Shown: positions 51,381-60,330, counted from the first letter of the stretch. The stretch is 64,000 bases of DNA from Caldalkalibacillus mannanilyticus JCM 10596 (GCF_000615945.1 NZ_BAMO01000007.1:1-64000); one strand, 5' to 3'. Translations and numbers: made by a program. Notes: generated by a model from the letters alone, not told the origin.

Positions 51381-52333
51381 TTAAGAAGCCCACGATTTTT
51401 TACGATCTAAGAGTACCGCTAAAAGAATGACAAGCCCTTTGACTACCTGCTGGTAAAAGGAGGATACATTTAATAAATTTAAACCATTGTTTAATACCCC
51501 AATGATCAAGGCTCCAATAATGGTCCCCACGATCCAGCCTTTCCCTCCAGATAAGCTTGTTCCCCCTAGGACAACCGCTGCAATGGCATCAAGCTCATAG
51601 GTTAATCCTGCATTTGGTTGAGCTGAATCAAGGCGAGAAGTGAGAATAATCCCTGCCAAAGCGGCTAGAAACCCCGATAAGGAATAAACATAGATTTTCA
51701 CTCGATCGACTTTAACCCCTGATAGTCTCGAAGATTCTTCATTTCCACCAATGGCATAGGTATGGCGGCCAAAGGTCGTCTTTTTCAGGATAAAATACAG
51801 AATGGCAAAAGCCAGCAGCATCCAAATGACGGGAAGTGGAATAAAGCCGAAATAACCTGCTCCCATCATGCGGAAAAAATCACTTTCTAAACCGGTAATC
51901 GGCTTTCCATCTGTATACACTAGTGTGAGTCCACGATAAATGGTCATCGTCGCTAAGGTCGCAATAAAGGGAGCTACCTTTCCTTTGGTAATCAGAAACC
52001 CATTGATGGCTCCCATGATTCCTCCGACGAGCAGCCCGATTAATATGGCTAGAATAGGTCCATTCCCGAAGCTAACAGACCTGCTGTAATCGCACCGGAA
52101 AAGGCGAGGATGGAGCCCACAGAAAGATCGATACCACCAGTTAAGATAACAAAGGTCATTCCCAAAGCGATCAAGGCATTGATGGAAACCTGTCGTAGAA
52201 TATTTAAGGTATTATTAAGGGTTAAAAAGTTTGGACTTAATATAGAAAGGATCAAAACAATAAGAAACAATCCAATAAAAGGTCCCATTGTCTGTAAATA
52301 TGTTTTTAGCTTATCGGCTGGTTGAATGGACAT
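51381..52333 (-). CDS. rbsC: Ribose ABC transporter permease, frameshifted
   Basis: About 317 residues when joined. Multi-helix permease: GPFIGLFLIVLILSILSPNF, VILTGGIDLSVGSILAFSGA, and the coupling-loop region GRHTYAIGGNEESSRLSGV. Reading breaks at about 52063: one extra A links GLLASG to NGPILAILIGLLVGG. It follows rbsA by one base. The pair forms the ribose uptake channel and motor. Confidence 0.9.
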
Positions 52334-52334
52334 C

Positions 52335-53825
52335 TTATATACCTCCTGTCGCTGCCATCATAATTTTCTCTTGATCTGCCTCGGCATGCGTAAACTCTCC
52401 CGTGATTTTCCCCTCTTTCATGACGAGGATGCGATCGCTCATTCCTAATACTTCCGGCAACTCAGAAGAAATCATGATAATCGCCACGCCTTGTTCTGTT
52501 AATTCGTTCATAATTTGATAGATCTCTTTTTTTGCCCCAATGTCCACTCCACGAGTAGGCTCGTCTAGAATCAACACCTTAGGAGCAATACCTAACCATT
52601 TCCCGATGACGATTTTCTGCTGGTTTCCGCCACTTAAGAATCGGACGAGCGTTTCAATGCTGGCTGTTTTGACATTCAATTTCTTCACGTTCTCATGGAC
52701 AAAGGTGATTTCTTTCTCCTTAGATATGACACCCAAACGAGCGTGAGAATCGAGATTCACCATCGTCATATTTTCCCGTACACTTAATTCAAGAATTAAT
52801 CCTTCATCTTTTCGGTCCTCCGTCACTAAGGCAATCCCATGCTGAATGGCATCTCGGGGTCTCTTAATCTTAATCGGATTTCCATTCATGGTGAACGTCG
52901 CCGTTTCATAAGGATCGATGCCAAAGATCGCTCGAACCATCTCTGTCCTACCCGCTCCCATTAATCCAGCAATGCCCAAAATTTCTCCTTGATGAACGGT
53001 AAAAGAAATATCGTTTAACACACCCGCTCGGTTCAGCTTTTCGACCTTTAAACATTCTCCACCGACAACATGCTGACGCGGAGGATAGCGTTCCCCCATT
53101 TCTCTCCCTACCATCATCTGAACTAATTTTTCCATAGTGGTTTCTTTCGTGCTTTCTGTTCCAATGTATTGTCCATCTCTCAACACCGTGATTCGATCGC
53201 AGATTTCAAAAATCTCTTCCATTCGATGAGAAATATACACCATTCCGACTCCAGATTTCTTTAATTCACGAACCACTCGAAACAGATTTTCGATTTCTCT
53301 ACCTGTTAGAGAGGCGGTCGGTTCATCCATGATCAGACAATCCGCATTCATGGATAACGCACGCGCAATTTCTATCATTTGTTGCTGTCCAATAGAAAGA
53401 TTTCCCGTCACTTGATTAGGGTCTATGGTCATCCCCAGTCTGCTTAACGCTTGGATCGTTCTTTCCTTCATTTCTTTCCAGCGAATGATTCCTGTTCCCC
53501 GATAGGTTAATTCACGTCCTAAAAACATGTTTTCTGTCACCGTAAGATAGGGGATCAGGCTTAGCTCTTGATGGATGAAGGCAATGCCATGGTTCATGGA
53601 TTCTGTCGTATTTGTAAACTGAACCTCCTGCCCTTTCACCTTGACGTTTCCTGAATCCTTCGTATAAACCCCACCTAAAATCTTCATTAAAGTGGACTTT
53701 CCAGCCCCATTTTCCCCCATCAAGGCGTGAACCTCACCCTGTTCAAGCTGAAATTGAACATTGTCTAGAACCTTTACTCCTGGAAATGATTTATGAATCG
53801 ATTGCATCTCCACTAAATAAGACAT
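52335..53825 (-). CDS. rbsA: Ribose ABC transporter ATP-binding protein
   Basis: 496 residues with two ATPase domains, as in all sugar importers of this class. Domain one has GENGAGKST, LSIGQQQMIEIARAL and LIMDEPTASLT; domain two has the degenerate GLMGAGRTE, FLSGGNQQKIVIGKWL and LILDEPTRGVDIGA. No frameshift. It lies between rbsD and rbsC. Confidence 0.97.
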   Translation of the reverse strand: MSYLVEMQSIHKSFPGVKVLDNVQFQLEQGEVHALMGENGAGKSTLMKILGGVYTKDSGNVKVKGQEVQFTNTTESMNHGIAFIHQELSLIPYLTVTENMFLGRELTYRGTGIIRWKEMKERTIQALSRLGMTIDPNQVTGNLSIGQQQMIEIARALSMNADCLIMDEPTASLTGREIENLFRVVRELKKSGVGMVYISHRMEEIFEICDRITVLRDGQYIGTESTKETTMEKLVQMMVGREMGERYPPRQHVVGGECLKVEKLNRAGVLNDISFTVHQGEILGIAGLMGAGRTEMVRAIFGIDPYETATFTMNGNPIKIKRPRDAIQHGIALVTEDRKDEGLILELSVRENMTMVNLDSHARLGVISKEKEITFVHENVKKLNVKTASIETLVRFLSGGNQQKIVIGKWLGIAPKVLILDEPTRGVDIGAKKEIYQIMNELTEQGVAIIMISSELPEVLGMSDRILVMKEGKITGEFTHAEADQEKIMMAATGGI

Positions 53826-53870
53826 CTGTATTCACCTCCATAAGCATGCTTGTTGAACTAAAGACCTATA

Positions 53871-54275
53871 TTAAAAAGTGACGCCGGCTACAAGAATCAC
53901 ATTGGCATAGGGAGTCGCTTCGCCTGTCCGAATAATCACCTTCGCTTCTCTTGTTTTTTCTTTGAACTCCTCATGAGAGAGAAAGACAATGTCAGTGACA
54001 CAATCTGAACGAAGTCTTTCGATTGCCTGATCCTTGATCGTGACATTTCGCTCTTCTATTTCTTGGGCAAATATAGCCTGTTCTACTTTCATTTCGGTTA
54101 AGATGGTTTCTACTGTTTCAAGAAAGCTCGGTGTCCCTTGTTTCAGGGCTAGGTCAATGCGTTTAACTCCTTCAGGTATAGGGAGTCCACAATCCGCAAC
54201 CACAATCTGATCTGTATGTCCTAAGCTGGAAATAACGGCTGCAATTTCACTGTGAATAATGCCCGTTTTTTTCAT
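53871..54275 (-). CDS. rbsD: D-ribose pyranase
   Basis: 134 residues. Converts beta-pyranose to beta-furanose ribose, the form taken by ribokinase. MKKTGIIHSEIAAVISSLGHTDQIVVADCGLPIP with the catalytic His in LGHTD, and GEATPYANVILVAGVTF at the end, are typical. It lies between rbsK and rbsA. The ribosome site GGGGAGAAG is preceded by an A-rich stretch. Confidence 0.96.
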   Translation of the reverse strand: MKKTGIIHSEIAAVISSLGHTDQIVVADCGLPIPEGVKRIDLALKQGTPSFLETVETILTEMKVEQAIFAQEIEERNVTIKDQAIERLRSDCVTDIVFLSHEEFKEKTREAKVIIRTGEATPYANVILVAGVTF

Positions 54276-54294
54276 CCTCTTCTCCCCTTATTTT

Positions 54295-54335
54295 TTATTT
54301 TTGTTTTTTTGTTTTTTTGTTTTTCTTTTGATCTT
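54295..54335 (-). repeat. A-rich tandem run in the rbsK-rbsD spacer
   Basis: On the minus strand repeated units close to CAAAAAAA precede AAAAATAAAAAATAAGGGGAGAAG, the ribosome site of rbsD. Such A-rich leaders may aid ribosome binding or be slippage-prone. Confidence 0.6.
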
Positions 54336-54346
54336 CTTTTGGCTTT

Positions 54347-56314
54347 CTACTCTGTATTATGGGAGCCGGTGGAAAGGAATTGCTCCACTTCTGCTCTAGT
54401 TGGCATCCCCGATTGTGCCCCGTATTGGGTTACGGCAAGAGCACCTACAGCGCTGGCAAAACAAACGGATTCTTCTAAGCTTTTCCCTTCAGCTAGCGAA
54501 ACCGCTAAAGCTCCATTAAAGGCATCTCCTGCCCCTGTTGTATCGACGACATCTACCCTATAGCTACTGCTAAAGGAAAGCGTCGCATCCCCTCTTTTGG
54601 CATAAAAAGCACCCTCTTCTCCACTGGTGACAATAACCTGATCCACACCATTGGCTACTAAGCGCTGTACCGCTTCCACTACATCCTGCTCCGTTTCAAT
54701 TTCGCTTGAAGTTAGAGTAGCTAGCTCACTCCGATTAGGTGTGATATAGGTAACCTTTTGTAACAGGTCTTGACTAAGCGGTCTTGCAGGAGCCGGATTT
54801 AAAATGATCGGAACCTGATGCTCATAAGCGATGTCACATGCTTTCTGCACAGCTTCTAGAGGAATCTCTAATTGCAGGAGAATGATATCCGCTTGAACAA
54901 TGACATCCTTGTTTTGCTCTATCCACTCAGGTGTACATCGACTATTTGCTCCTGGTACCACAATAATCGAGTTATCTCCTTCAGAAATCGTAATCTGGGC
55001 AATCCCTGAAGAAACATCTGTAACCGTTTCCACATTTGTCACTAAAATACCCTCATTAGCCAAGCCCTGCTTTAATTCCTTTCCGTAAGAATCTGATCCA
55101 ATAGCTCCTATCATCGACACTCTGGCTCCTAAGCGACCCGCAGCCACCGCTTGATTAGCTCCTTTACCGCCATGATGCTGGGAGAAACGCTTCCCCATCA
55201 CCGTTTCTCCCCGTACCGGAACCTTCTCTGTTACCGTCACTAAATCCATATTAATGCTTCCTATGACTACAACATGTGGTTTCATGTGATTCTCCTTTTC
55301 TGAGCGAGGACTCTGCTCACTCCTTTTTTCTTTCTTTTTCCGTTTGGACGATGCTCGGATCACTAATTCAACTTCCATCTCATGATAAATTTGATCAACT
55401 GGCTGTTTCTCAATGATTTTCAACAACAATCTAGTGGCTAATGCTCCCATATCATAAATAGGTTGAGCAATGGTGCTTAGTTCGGGAAAAACCGCCTTGG
55501 ATAAGCCAATTCCATCAAATCCAATAATCGCAATATCCTCAGGAACTCTTTTTCCAGATTGAAAGACGGCCTTTAAAGCACCAACTGCCATGATGTCATT
55601 TCCAGCAAAAATCCCATCAATCTCTGGGTATTTTTTCAAAAGCTTTAAGGTACTCTTCTGGGCTTGTTCAATATCGAATTCACCATCAATGATCAAATCC
55701 TGAGTAAACCATGGCTCTGTCTGTACAACATTCATATAACCTTCTAGGCGTGATTTGGCTGTCATCGTTCCTTCTGGTCCCCGAATATGGGCAATTTTTC
55801 GACAACCAATGTCCAGCAGATGGCGAGTTGCTTTTTCTGCACCTTCTCTGTTATTGGACACCACCGTGGGGACCTGTTCCTCAATACTTCGATCTAAGAC
55901 CACAAGAGGCACTTCACCAAGAATATGATCAAAGTGAGACGTATTTGAAGCCAAGATAAATCCATCGATATATTTATTTTGTAACACCTTAATATATTCT
56001 CGTTCCTTTTCCGTCTGTTCATCAGAGTTGCATAATATGACGGTATATCCGTAAATTTGAGCTACATCTTCAACCGCTCTTGCTAGCTCAGGAAAAAACG
56101 GATTCGTGATATCTGGAACAATAAGAGCTATGGTTTTACTTTGTTTTTTATTCAAGCTTCTTGCAATCTCGTTCGGTTGGTAATCAAGCTCCTCCATGGC
56201 TTTCAGCACTTTCTTAGCTGTTTCTTTTCCCACATAGCCACTTTTGTTTACAAATCTTGAAACTGTAGCAACCGACACTTGAGCTAATTTGGCAACATCT
56301 CGAATCGTAGGCAT
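54347..56314 (-). CDS. rbsRK: LacI-family repressor fused to ribokinase (RbsR-RbsK), possible frameshift artefact
   Basis: 655 residues in one frame. Residues 1-330 are a LacI repressor: helix-turn-helix TIRDVAKLAQVSVATVSRF, then a periplasmic-binding core (IALIVPDITNPFFPELARAV, FDGIGLSKAVFPELSTIAQP). Residues 344-655 are a full ribokinase (GSINMDLVTVTEKVP, GGKGANQAVAAGRLGA, DVVDTTGAGDAFNGAL). The join is a charged linker, SKRKKKEKRSEQSPRSEKE. The ATG of ribokinase (55285) keeps its own AAAAGGAGAATCAC site, and another frame offers a TGA overlapping it, so two coupled genes rbsR and rbsK, merged by a homopolymer error in the A-rich linker, are as likely as a true fusion. Confidence 0.9.
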   Translation of the reverse strand: MPTIRDVAKLAQVSVATVSRFVNKSGYVGKETAKKVLKAMEELDYQPNEIARSLNKKQSKTIALIVPDITNPFFPELARAVEDVAQIYGYTVILCNSDEQTEKEREYIKVLQNKYIDGFILASNTSHFDHILGEVPLVVLDRSIEEQVPTVVSNNREGAEKATRHLLDIGCRKIAHIRGPEGTMTAKSRLEGYMNVVQTEPWFTQDLIIDGEFDIEQAQKSTLKLLKKYPEIDGIFAGNDIMAVGALKAVFQSGKRVPEDIAIIGFDGIGLSKAVFPELSTIAQPIYDMGALATRLLLKIIEKQPVDQIYHEMEVELVIRASSKRKKKEKRSEQSPRSEKENHMKPHVVVIGSINMDLVTVTEKVPVRGETVMGKRFSQHHGGKGANQAVAAGRLGARVSMIGAIGSDSYGKELKQGLANEGILVTNVETVTDVSSGIAQITISEGDNSIIVVPGANSRCTPEWIEQNKDVIVQADIILLQLEIPLEAVQKACDIAYEHQVPIILNPAPARPLSQDLLQKVTYITPNRSELATLTSSEIETEQDVVEAVQRLVANGVDQVIVTSGEEGAFYAKRGDATLSFSSSYRVDVVDTTGAGDAFNGALAVSLAEGKSLEESVCFASAVGALAVTQYGAQSGMPTRAEVEQFLSTGSHNTE

Positions 56315-56387
56315 CTAACGTTTCCTCTCTTGTTCATCATCTAGACCTAACGCACGATCTAAACTCGAAAATCATTTAACATCACAC

Positions 56388-56403
56388 GTGTAAACGGTTA
56401 CAC
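56388..56403 (-). promoter_or_regulatory. RbsR operator (LacI-type palindrome)
   Basis: GTGTAAACGGTTACAC is a near-perfect 16-bp palindrome with a central CG, the usual LacI-family form, between the rbs promoter and the rbsR start. It suggests autorepression by RbsR. A catabolite repressor site is a possible alternative. Confidence 0.75.
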
Positions 56404-56423
56404 ATTGTTTATGACTTTACTTT

Positions 56424-56452
56424 ATTCTCTTTTATTATTCTTGTCAATATGA
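56424..56452 (-). promoter_or_regulatory. Promoter of the rbs operon
   Basis: On the minus strand TTGACA, 17 bp, TAAAGT, about 20 bp upstream of the palindromic operator. Confidence 0.6.
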
Positions 56453-56507
56453 TTTATAATTTTCACAAAAAAGAACAGACTATATTATGATTAGTTGAAT
56501 TTTAATA

Positions 56508-56536
56508 TTGACAAAAGAGATATTATCCTTTATAAT
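56508..56536 (+). promoter_or_regulatory. Perfect sigma-A consensus promoter
   Basis: TTGACA (56508-56513), 17 bp, TATAAT (56531-56536): exact consensus hexamers and optimal spacing. No start codon with a ribosome site follows for about 450 bp, but a strong hairpin terminator does, at 56809. Confidence 0.85.
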
Positions 56537-56542
56537 GTGCTA

Positions 56543-56841
56543 AGCGAAGAAAGTAATTGAAATCGTAAACACAAGTGTAAGATACTGGCGTTCTGCTATG
56601 TTTTTATATAGGAATTATTCACACTGGATCGGCTTCGGAGCCGTTAGGACGTAAGAGAGGTAGGGCTTATGTTGTTTAGTTTTAAAAACGACCCATGTGG
56701 AATAACACCGCGGCTATATCATGTAGATGATTAATAATGGAAATGATACGATTCATTTCATAAATAAAGATACACGTGTACAGTTACAGTTAGAATTCGC
56801 ACATATACAGCGAACCAGGTCAGGGATCTGGTTCGCTTTTC
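56543..56841 (+). ncRNA. Candidate structured non-coding RNA, unknown class
   Basis: About 300 nt between a perfect promoter and a perfect terminator, without a plausible reading frame. Visible pairings: CGGC-TTCG-GAGCCG hairpin (56632 region), TTATTCAC with GTGGAATAA, ATCGTA with TACGAT as a long-range closing helix, GTTTTAAAAAC, and GAAATGA-TACGAT-TCATTTC. GTGGAATAACACCGCGG recalls the T-box consensus GTGG-N-ACCGCGG, and GAAGAAAGTAA recalls its AGTA element, but the insert, the long distance to the terminator and the unrelated downstream gene argue against a working T-box. I cannot assign it to 6S, tmRNA, SRP or RNase P RNA. Confidence 0.5.
56809..56841 (+). terminator. Terminator of the candidate RNA
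   Basis: AGCGAACCAG-GTCAGGGAT-CTGGTTCGCT, a perfect 10-bp stem, followed by TTTTC. Confidence 0.88.
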
Positions 56842-56988
56842 ATTTGAACGACAGATTTATCTCCATTGTTCTACAAAATATTTTCTTGTGCTAAATTTCG
56901 ACATTTTTTTCACTTTGTTTTTGGTAGGATAAAGTAGACTTCTATCATGATAGAGTTTTTACTACATAGAAAATGGGAGGTAACAACA

Positions 56989-57579
56989 TTGTATCGCAGA
57001 TTAAGATGGTTAGGTTTAGTTTTGCTTGTCATTATGCTGGCAGGCTGTGGTGGAGAAAAAGAAACCACAACGACGCCTGAGGTAGAAGAAACAGGTGTAC
57101 AGCAGGAGGAACAGAATAAGAAAGAAGAAGCAGAAGAGCAAAAAGAGAATGGCGAGGACGAAGCATCTGCTTCCAATAAGCTGATTGAAGCCGCTAAGAA
57201 AGCAAACACTGTGAATCCTGAAATTAAGTTCAGAGAAATAAACTGGATGATGGGAGCCCCCAAACGTCAACCAACCGGAGGCATTTGGATCTTCAGCGGA
57301 GAAAACCACCCTCAAGAAATCTCTAATTCCTTCAATTGGGAAACAAAAGATGTTCTCCTTATCCAGATTTCCAATGAAGAATACAAGGGCTATGGTTTAG
57401 ATATACGTTCATTACAAATCTTGAATGATGAAGTCATCAACGTGCTCGTAGAGCTATCTGCACCCGATGATGAGAAAGAACTAGCACCTAGAAGATATAT
57501 TGAAGTGGATAAAGGGGCATTAGACGGTAAACTATTGGTTATTAGTACTCATGATGGGGAAATTTTAGAAACAGAATAG
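56989..57579 (+). CDS. Lipoprotein of unknown function
   Basis: About 196 residues from TTG 56989, which has GGGAGG upstream; the earlier ATG 56947 lacks a site. Signal peptide LGLVLLVIMLAGCGG with a lipobox cysteine, then a Glu/Lys-rich spacer (residues 25-60), then a compact domain containing GGIWIFSGENHPQEISNSFNW and RRYIEVDKG. I recognise no family. It lies between the candidate RNA and a bidirectional terminator, on its own. Confidence 0.65.
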   Translation: MYRRLRWLGLVLLVIMLAGCGGEKETTTTPEVEETGVQQEEQNKKEEAEEQKENGEDEASASNKLIEAAKKANTVNPEIKFREINWMMGAPKRQPTGGIWIFSGENHPQEISNSFNWETKDVLLIQISNEEYKGYGLDIRSLQILNDEVINVLVELSAPDDEKELAPRRYIEVDKGALDGKLLVISTHDGEILETE

Positions 57580-57632
57580 GGATATGGAGTTCAAGAAGGA
57601 AAAGCTTGCTGATATACTATCATTAAAAACGC

Positions 57633-57668
57633 AAAAAAATCCCCAGTCATTTAAACTGGGGATTTTTT
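57633..57668. terminator. Bidirectional terminator
   Basis: AAAAAAATCCCCAGT and ACTGGGGATTTTTT form a perfect hairpin flanked by A- and T-runs, between convergent genes. Confidence 0.9.
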
Positions 57669-57705
57669 GGGGATCATTTATTAAACCTATAGCATTACTA
57701 CTTTT

Positions 57706-58710
57706 TTAATAGTATCCTTTTACTACCGGAGCGTATATGTTAATATGAGTTGTATTATTTTGCCTAACATATACTAAACCAGTAAGTTTTCCTTTAACTG
57801 CGTTACGCCAAAGAACAAGCGGTTCTAGATTCGGAATAATGCCTGTCCATTTCACATTCAAAGCACTTCCTAAAATTTTAGCATTCAATGTACTAGCGTT
57901 TGGGTAATTTAATGCCATAATGAAATTTTTTTCGGGATAGGGCATAAACACATCTAAATTTGATAAGTCAGTCTTGAGAACTAAACTCTCTAGTTTGTAA
58001 TTGAAACTTTCATAATACTTAATATCTTGCTGAGAAAAACAATAGATTACTTTGTGTACGGGGTCGATTTCAATATTTGCTCTGAAAATTGATACACTTG
58101 TTGCAGCTTTTTTTTCTATTTCTAATGTTGAACCATTAAATTTATACAATGTATCCGGTCCAAAAGCAAATACTTTATCTTCTTCCCTATCAATACATAA
58201 TTTATGAAGGTGATTTATACCATTCCCTCTTCTTACTGATATTTCAATTCTCCCTGTAGCAGTATTAATTTTGTACAAAGGAGTATCTGATTCACTAGAA
58301 ACATATAAGGCTTCACTTTCTGTTATTTTTAATTGAGCATCCGATAATTTAGTGAAACCATCTTTATGCCATATAACACTACCATCATGAGCACTTAATT
58401 TAGTTACATAACTAAATGTTACTAAATATACGCCGTCAGAACCCACTAATAACTTTACATCCCAGTCGGTTTTTGCTAGATTTATACTCCAAAGAAATTC
58501 ATTCGTTGATAACCGTAGTTTAGCTACTCGACCTGATTTAGCATAAGCTACATAAAGCGCATCATTTTCTTCGTCTACTTCAAAAACTGAGAGAAAAGGG
58601 GCGTTTAGGACACCGTAATCCTTTACTTCTACATAGGGATTTACTTTTTTATTTGTATATCCTTCCACTTGCAAACCTCCGCCTATGCGGATCATATCAC
58701 CTGTCGCCAT
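57706..58710 (-). CDS. Phage-like beta-propeller protein
   Basis: 334 residues, no signal peptide. Repeats of about 40 residues resemble PQQ-type propeller blades (SVFEVDEENDALYVAYAKSGRVAKL, LVGSDGVYLVTFSYVTKLSAHDGSVIWHKDG, LYVSSESDTPLYKINTATGRIEI). It begins MATGDMIRIGGGLQVEG, a short particle-attachment-like peptide. It overlaps the pyocin-knob gene by 14 bases and carries an AAGGAGG site. Probably part of a phage or tail-like particle's receptor-binding module. Confidence 0.6.
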   Translation of the reverse strand: MATGDMIRIGGGLQVEGYTNKKVNPYVEVKDYGVLNAPFLSVFEVDEENDALYVAYAKSGRVAKLRLSTNEFLWSINLAKTDWDVKLLVGSDGVYLVTFSYVTKLSAHDGSVIWHKDGFTKLSDAQLKITESEALYVSSESDTPLYKINTATGRIEISVRRGNGINHLHKLCIDREEDKVFAFGPDTLYKFNGSTLEIEKKAATSVSIFRANIEIDPVHKVIYCFSQQDIKYYESFNYKLESLVLKTDLSNLDVFMPYPEKNFIMALNYPNASTLNAKILGSALNVKWTGIIPNLEPLVLWRNAVKGKLTGLVYVRQNNTTHINIYAPVVKGYY

Positions 58711-59257
58711 ATTTCTTAGACCTCCTTAAGGTATAAACCTCATCATCTACATGAAGGGTGTATTTTTTTCCGTTATTTTTATTTTCTATAAAACTGTTTC
58801 CAAATTTAGTGATGGCTTGTTTTGTTCTCAAAGGTGTCATAAATCTCGTATCATTTGTCCCTTCTTCTGCGATGACTTGAGTCGCTTTTACAAGATTCTC
58901 TTCATGCCAAAGCCTGTACCAGCTACCCCATCCAGATGATCCTAAGGTTCTCACTGCGAGATGAGGAACCCTGTTTCCTGATGCCCCACAAGCTATTTGT
59001 ACAACTCTCGATGCGATTCTTCTAACAACTAGTACTGTACCAGCTGAAGAGAAGCCATTTAATTGTAGGTTCGGACGGTTTAAGGTTGTACTGCTCCAGG
59101 CATACCAACCGTTAGATAACGCTTCATCCAAATTGGATATTGTAATAGGGTCACTCTCACCTAATCCTGCAGCAACAAGAGTAGATATTTCCTGCTCAAT
59201 TTGCTTCAAGTCACTAGGTTGTTTAACATCATTTACTTGTCCATGTGTTTCTGTCAC
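58697..59257 (-). CDS. Pyocin-knob-domain tail fibre protein
   Basis: 186 residues, GTG start with AAAGGAGGAAAC upstream. An N-terminal helix (VKQPSDLKQIEQEISTLVA), then the pyocin-knob pattern LDEALSNGWYAWSSTTLNRP, GSSGWGSWYRLWHEENLVKA, and a DTRFMTPLRTKQAI segment that recurs in tail-fibre proteins. Such domains sit in phage tail fibres or tailspikes. It is the upstream partner of the propeller gene. Confidence 0.75.
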   Translation of the reverse strand: MTETHGQVNDVKQPSDLKQIEQEISTLVAAGLGESDPITISNLDEALSNGWYAWSSTTLNRPNLQLNGFSSAGTVLVVRRIASRVVQIACGASGNRVPHLAVRTLGSSGWGSWYRLWHEENLVKATQVIAEEGTNDTRFMTPLRTKQAITKFGNSFIENKNNGKKYTLHVDDEVYTLRRSKKYGDR

Positions 59258-59410
59258 TACGTTTCCTCCTTTATTTGCATTTTTTGAGCATAAGACATAC
59301 GATGTAGGTTGTTGCTTGTTTTCTAAATCATTTCCAATATAAGTGATCTATCTGTTCCTCTTTACATAGGATCACCCCCTTCCTCTCAAATGTTCTGCAG
59401 AATCAAGCAT

Positions 59411-59454
59411 AAAAAAGGACACAGATTGACAACATCTTCTGTCAATCCGTGTCC
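59411..59454 (-). terminator. Strong minus-strand terminator
   Basis: GGACACGGATTGACA-...-TGTCAATCTGTGTCC followed by six T on the minus strand. It would stop transcripts of the beta-helix genes after they cross the acetyltransferase gene. The rest of the 59258-59739 gap holds a short GGACA repeat at 59575-59597 and nothing else named. Confidence 0.75.
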
Positions 59455-59754
59455 TGCGGGTTTCGCTCAGACATTTGAATCTATTATTTATAGTATACCG
59501 TTCTCGTTGCATCTCGCTTAAGAACGGGTTATATACCTAGTATACTGTAAAAAAATGTATCATGCATCTCTTGGGACACTTCGGACATATCGGACATACT
59601 ATTTATGCTGATTCATACCTTAGTCAACCTAAAAGGTATTAGAATACACCTAAATGATATATAATCAAGCTGTATTCTATTTTAGAAGGGACTGAACTAT
59701 GCGCAGATATCAATATGATTAACTCACCCAATAACTACTTTGGAGGGAAAAATA

Positions 59755-60285
59755 TTGATTACAGAGTTGTATACCGAAAGACTACATTTGCGAAAAATGG
59801 CACTTGCCGATGCACCTTATCTCTATAGCATCTGGTCCGATCCAGACGTTACTAAGTTCATGAATATTGAGGGTTTCACTGATCAGAGCCAAGCAGTAGA
59901 CATCATCAACTATCTAGATACCTTAGCGCAAGAAGGAAAAGCGTACCGATATTCCATCATTGAAAAAGAATCTAATCGAGTGATTGGATCGTGTGGCTAC
60001 AATACTATAGATTTTGAGAATGAGAAAACTGAAATTGGATATGATCTAGCTAAATCCTATTGGGGCAAAGGATTTGCAGCAGAAGCTCTCTCTGCTTTAA
60101 TAAATCAAGCATTTCATTCCTTACAGCTCAATAGAGTTGAGGCGAAGGTAGAACCTGAAAACGTAGATTCTATTAAACTTCTATCCAAGCTCAATTTCAC
60201 ATTCGAAGGAACGTTGAGACAATATGAAAAGTCAAAAGGAAACTTCATTGACTTGTGTATGTATTCGAGGCTTGTAACGGATTGA
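59755..60285 (+). CDS. GNAT acetyltransferase (RimJ/RimL-like)
   Basis: About 176 residues from TTG 59755, with GGAGGGAAAAA upstream; TTG here is likelier than the start at 59740. GNAT fold: TERLHLRKMALADAPYLYSIWSDPDVTKFM, IGYDLAKSYWGKGFAAEALSALINQAF (acetyl-CoA loop) and NVDSIKLLSKLNFTFEGTLRQYEKSKG. Acetylates an amine of unknown identity. It lies opposite to its phage-like neighbours and looks like a cargo gene. Confidence 0.88.
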   Translation: MITELYTERLHLRKMALADAPYLYSIWSDPDVTKFMNIEGFTDQSQAVDIINYLDTLAQEGKAYRYSIIEKESNRVIGSCGYNTIDFENEKTEIGYDLAKSYWGKGFAAEALSALINQAFHSLQLNRVEAKVEPENVDSIKLLSKLNFTFEGTLRQYEKSKGNFIDLCMYSRLVTD

Positions 60286-60290
60286 TTTGA

Positions 60291-60330
60291 AAGGAGGATA
60301 ACCCGAAGAGTGCGGGTTATTCTCCTTTTT
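60291..60330 (+). terminator. Terminator after the acetyltransferase gene
   Basis: GGATAACCCG-AAGAGTG-CGGGTTATTC flanked by AAGG and TCCTTTTT, just after the stop. Confidence 0.88.

Noticed and set aside
56543-56841. T-box leader
   Set aside because: GTGGAATAACACCGCGG has extra bases inside the consensus, the terminator lies about 100 nt further on rather than overlapping, and no aminoacyl-tRNA synthetase or amino-acid gene follows.
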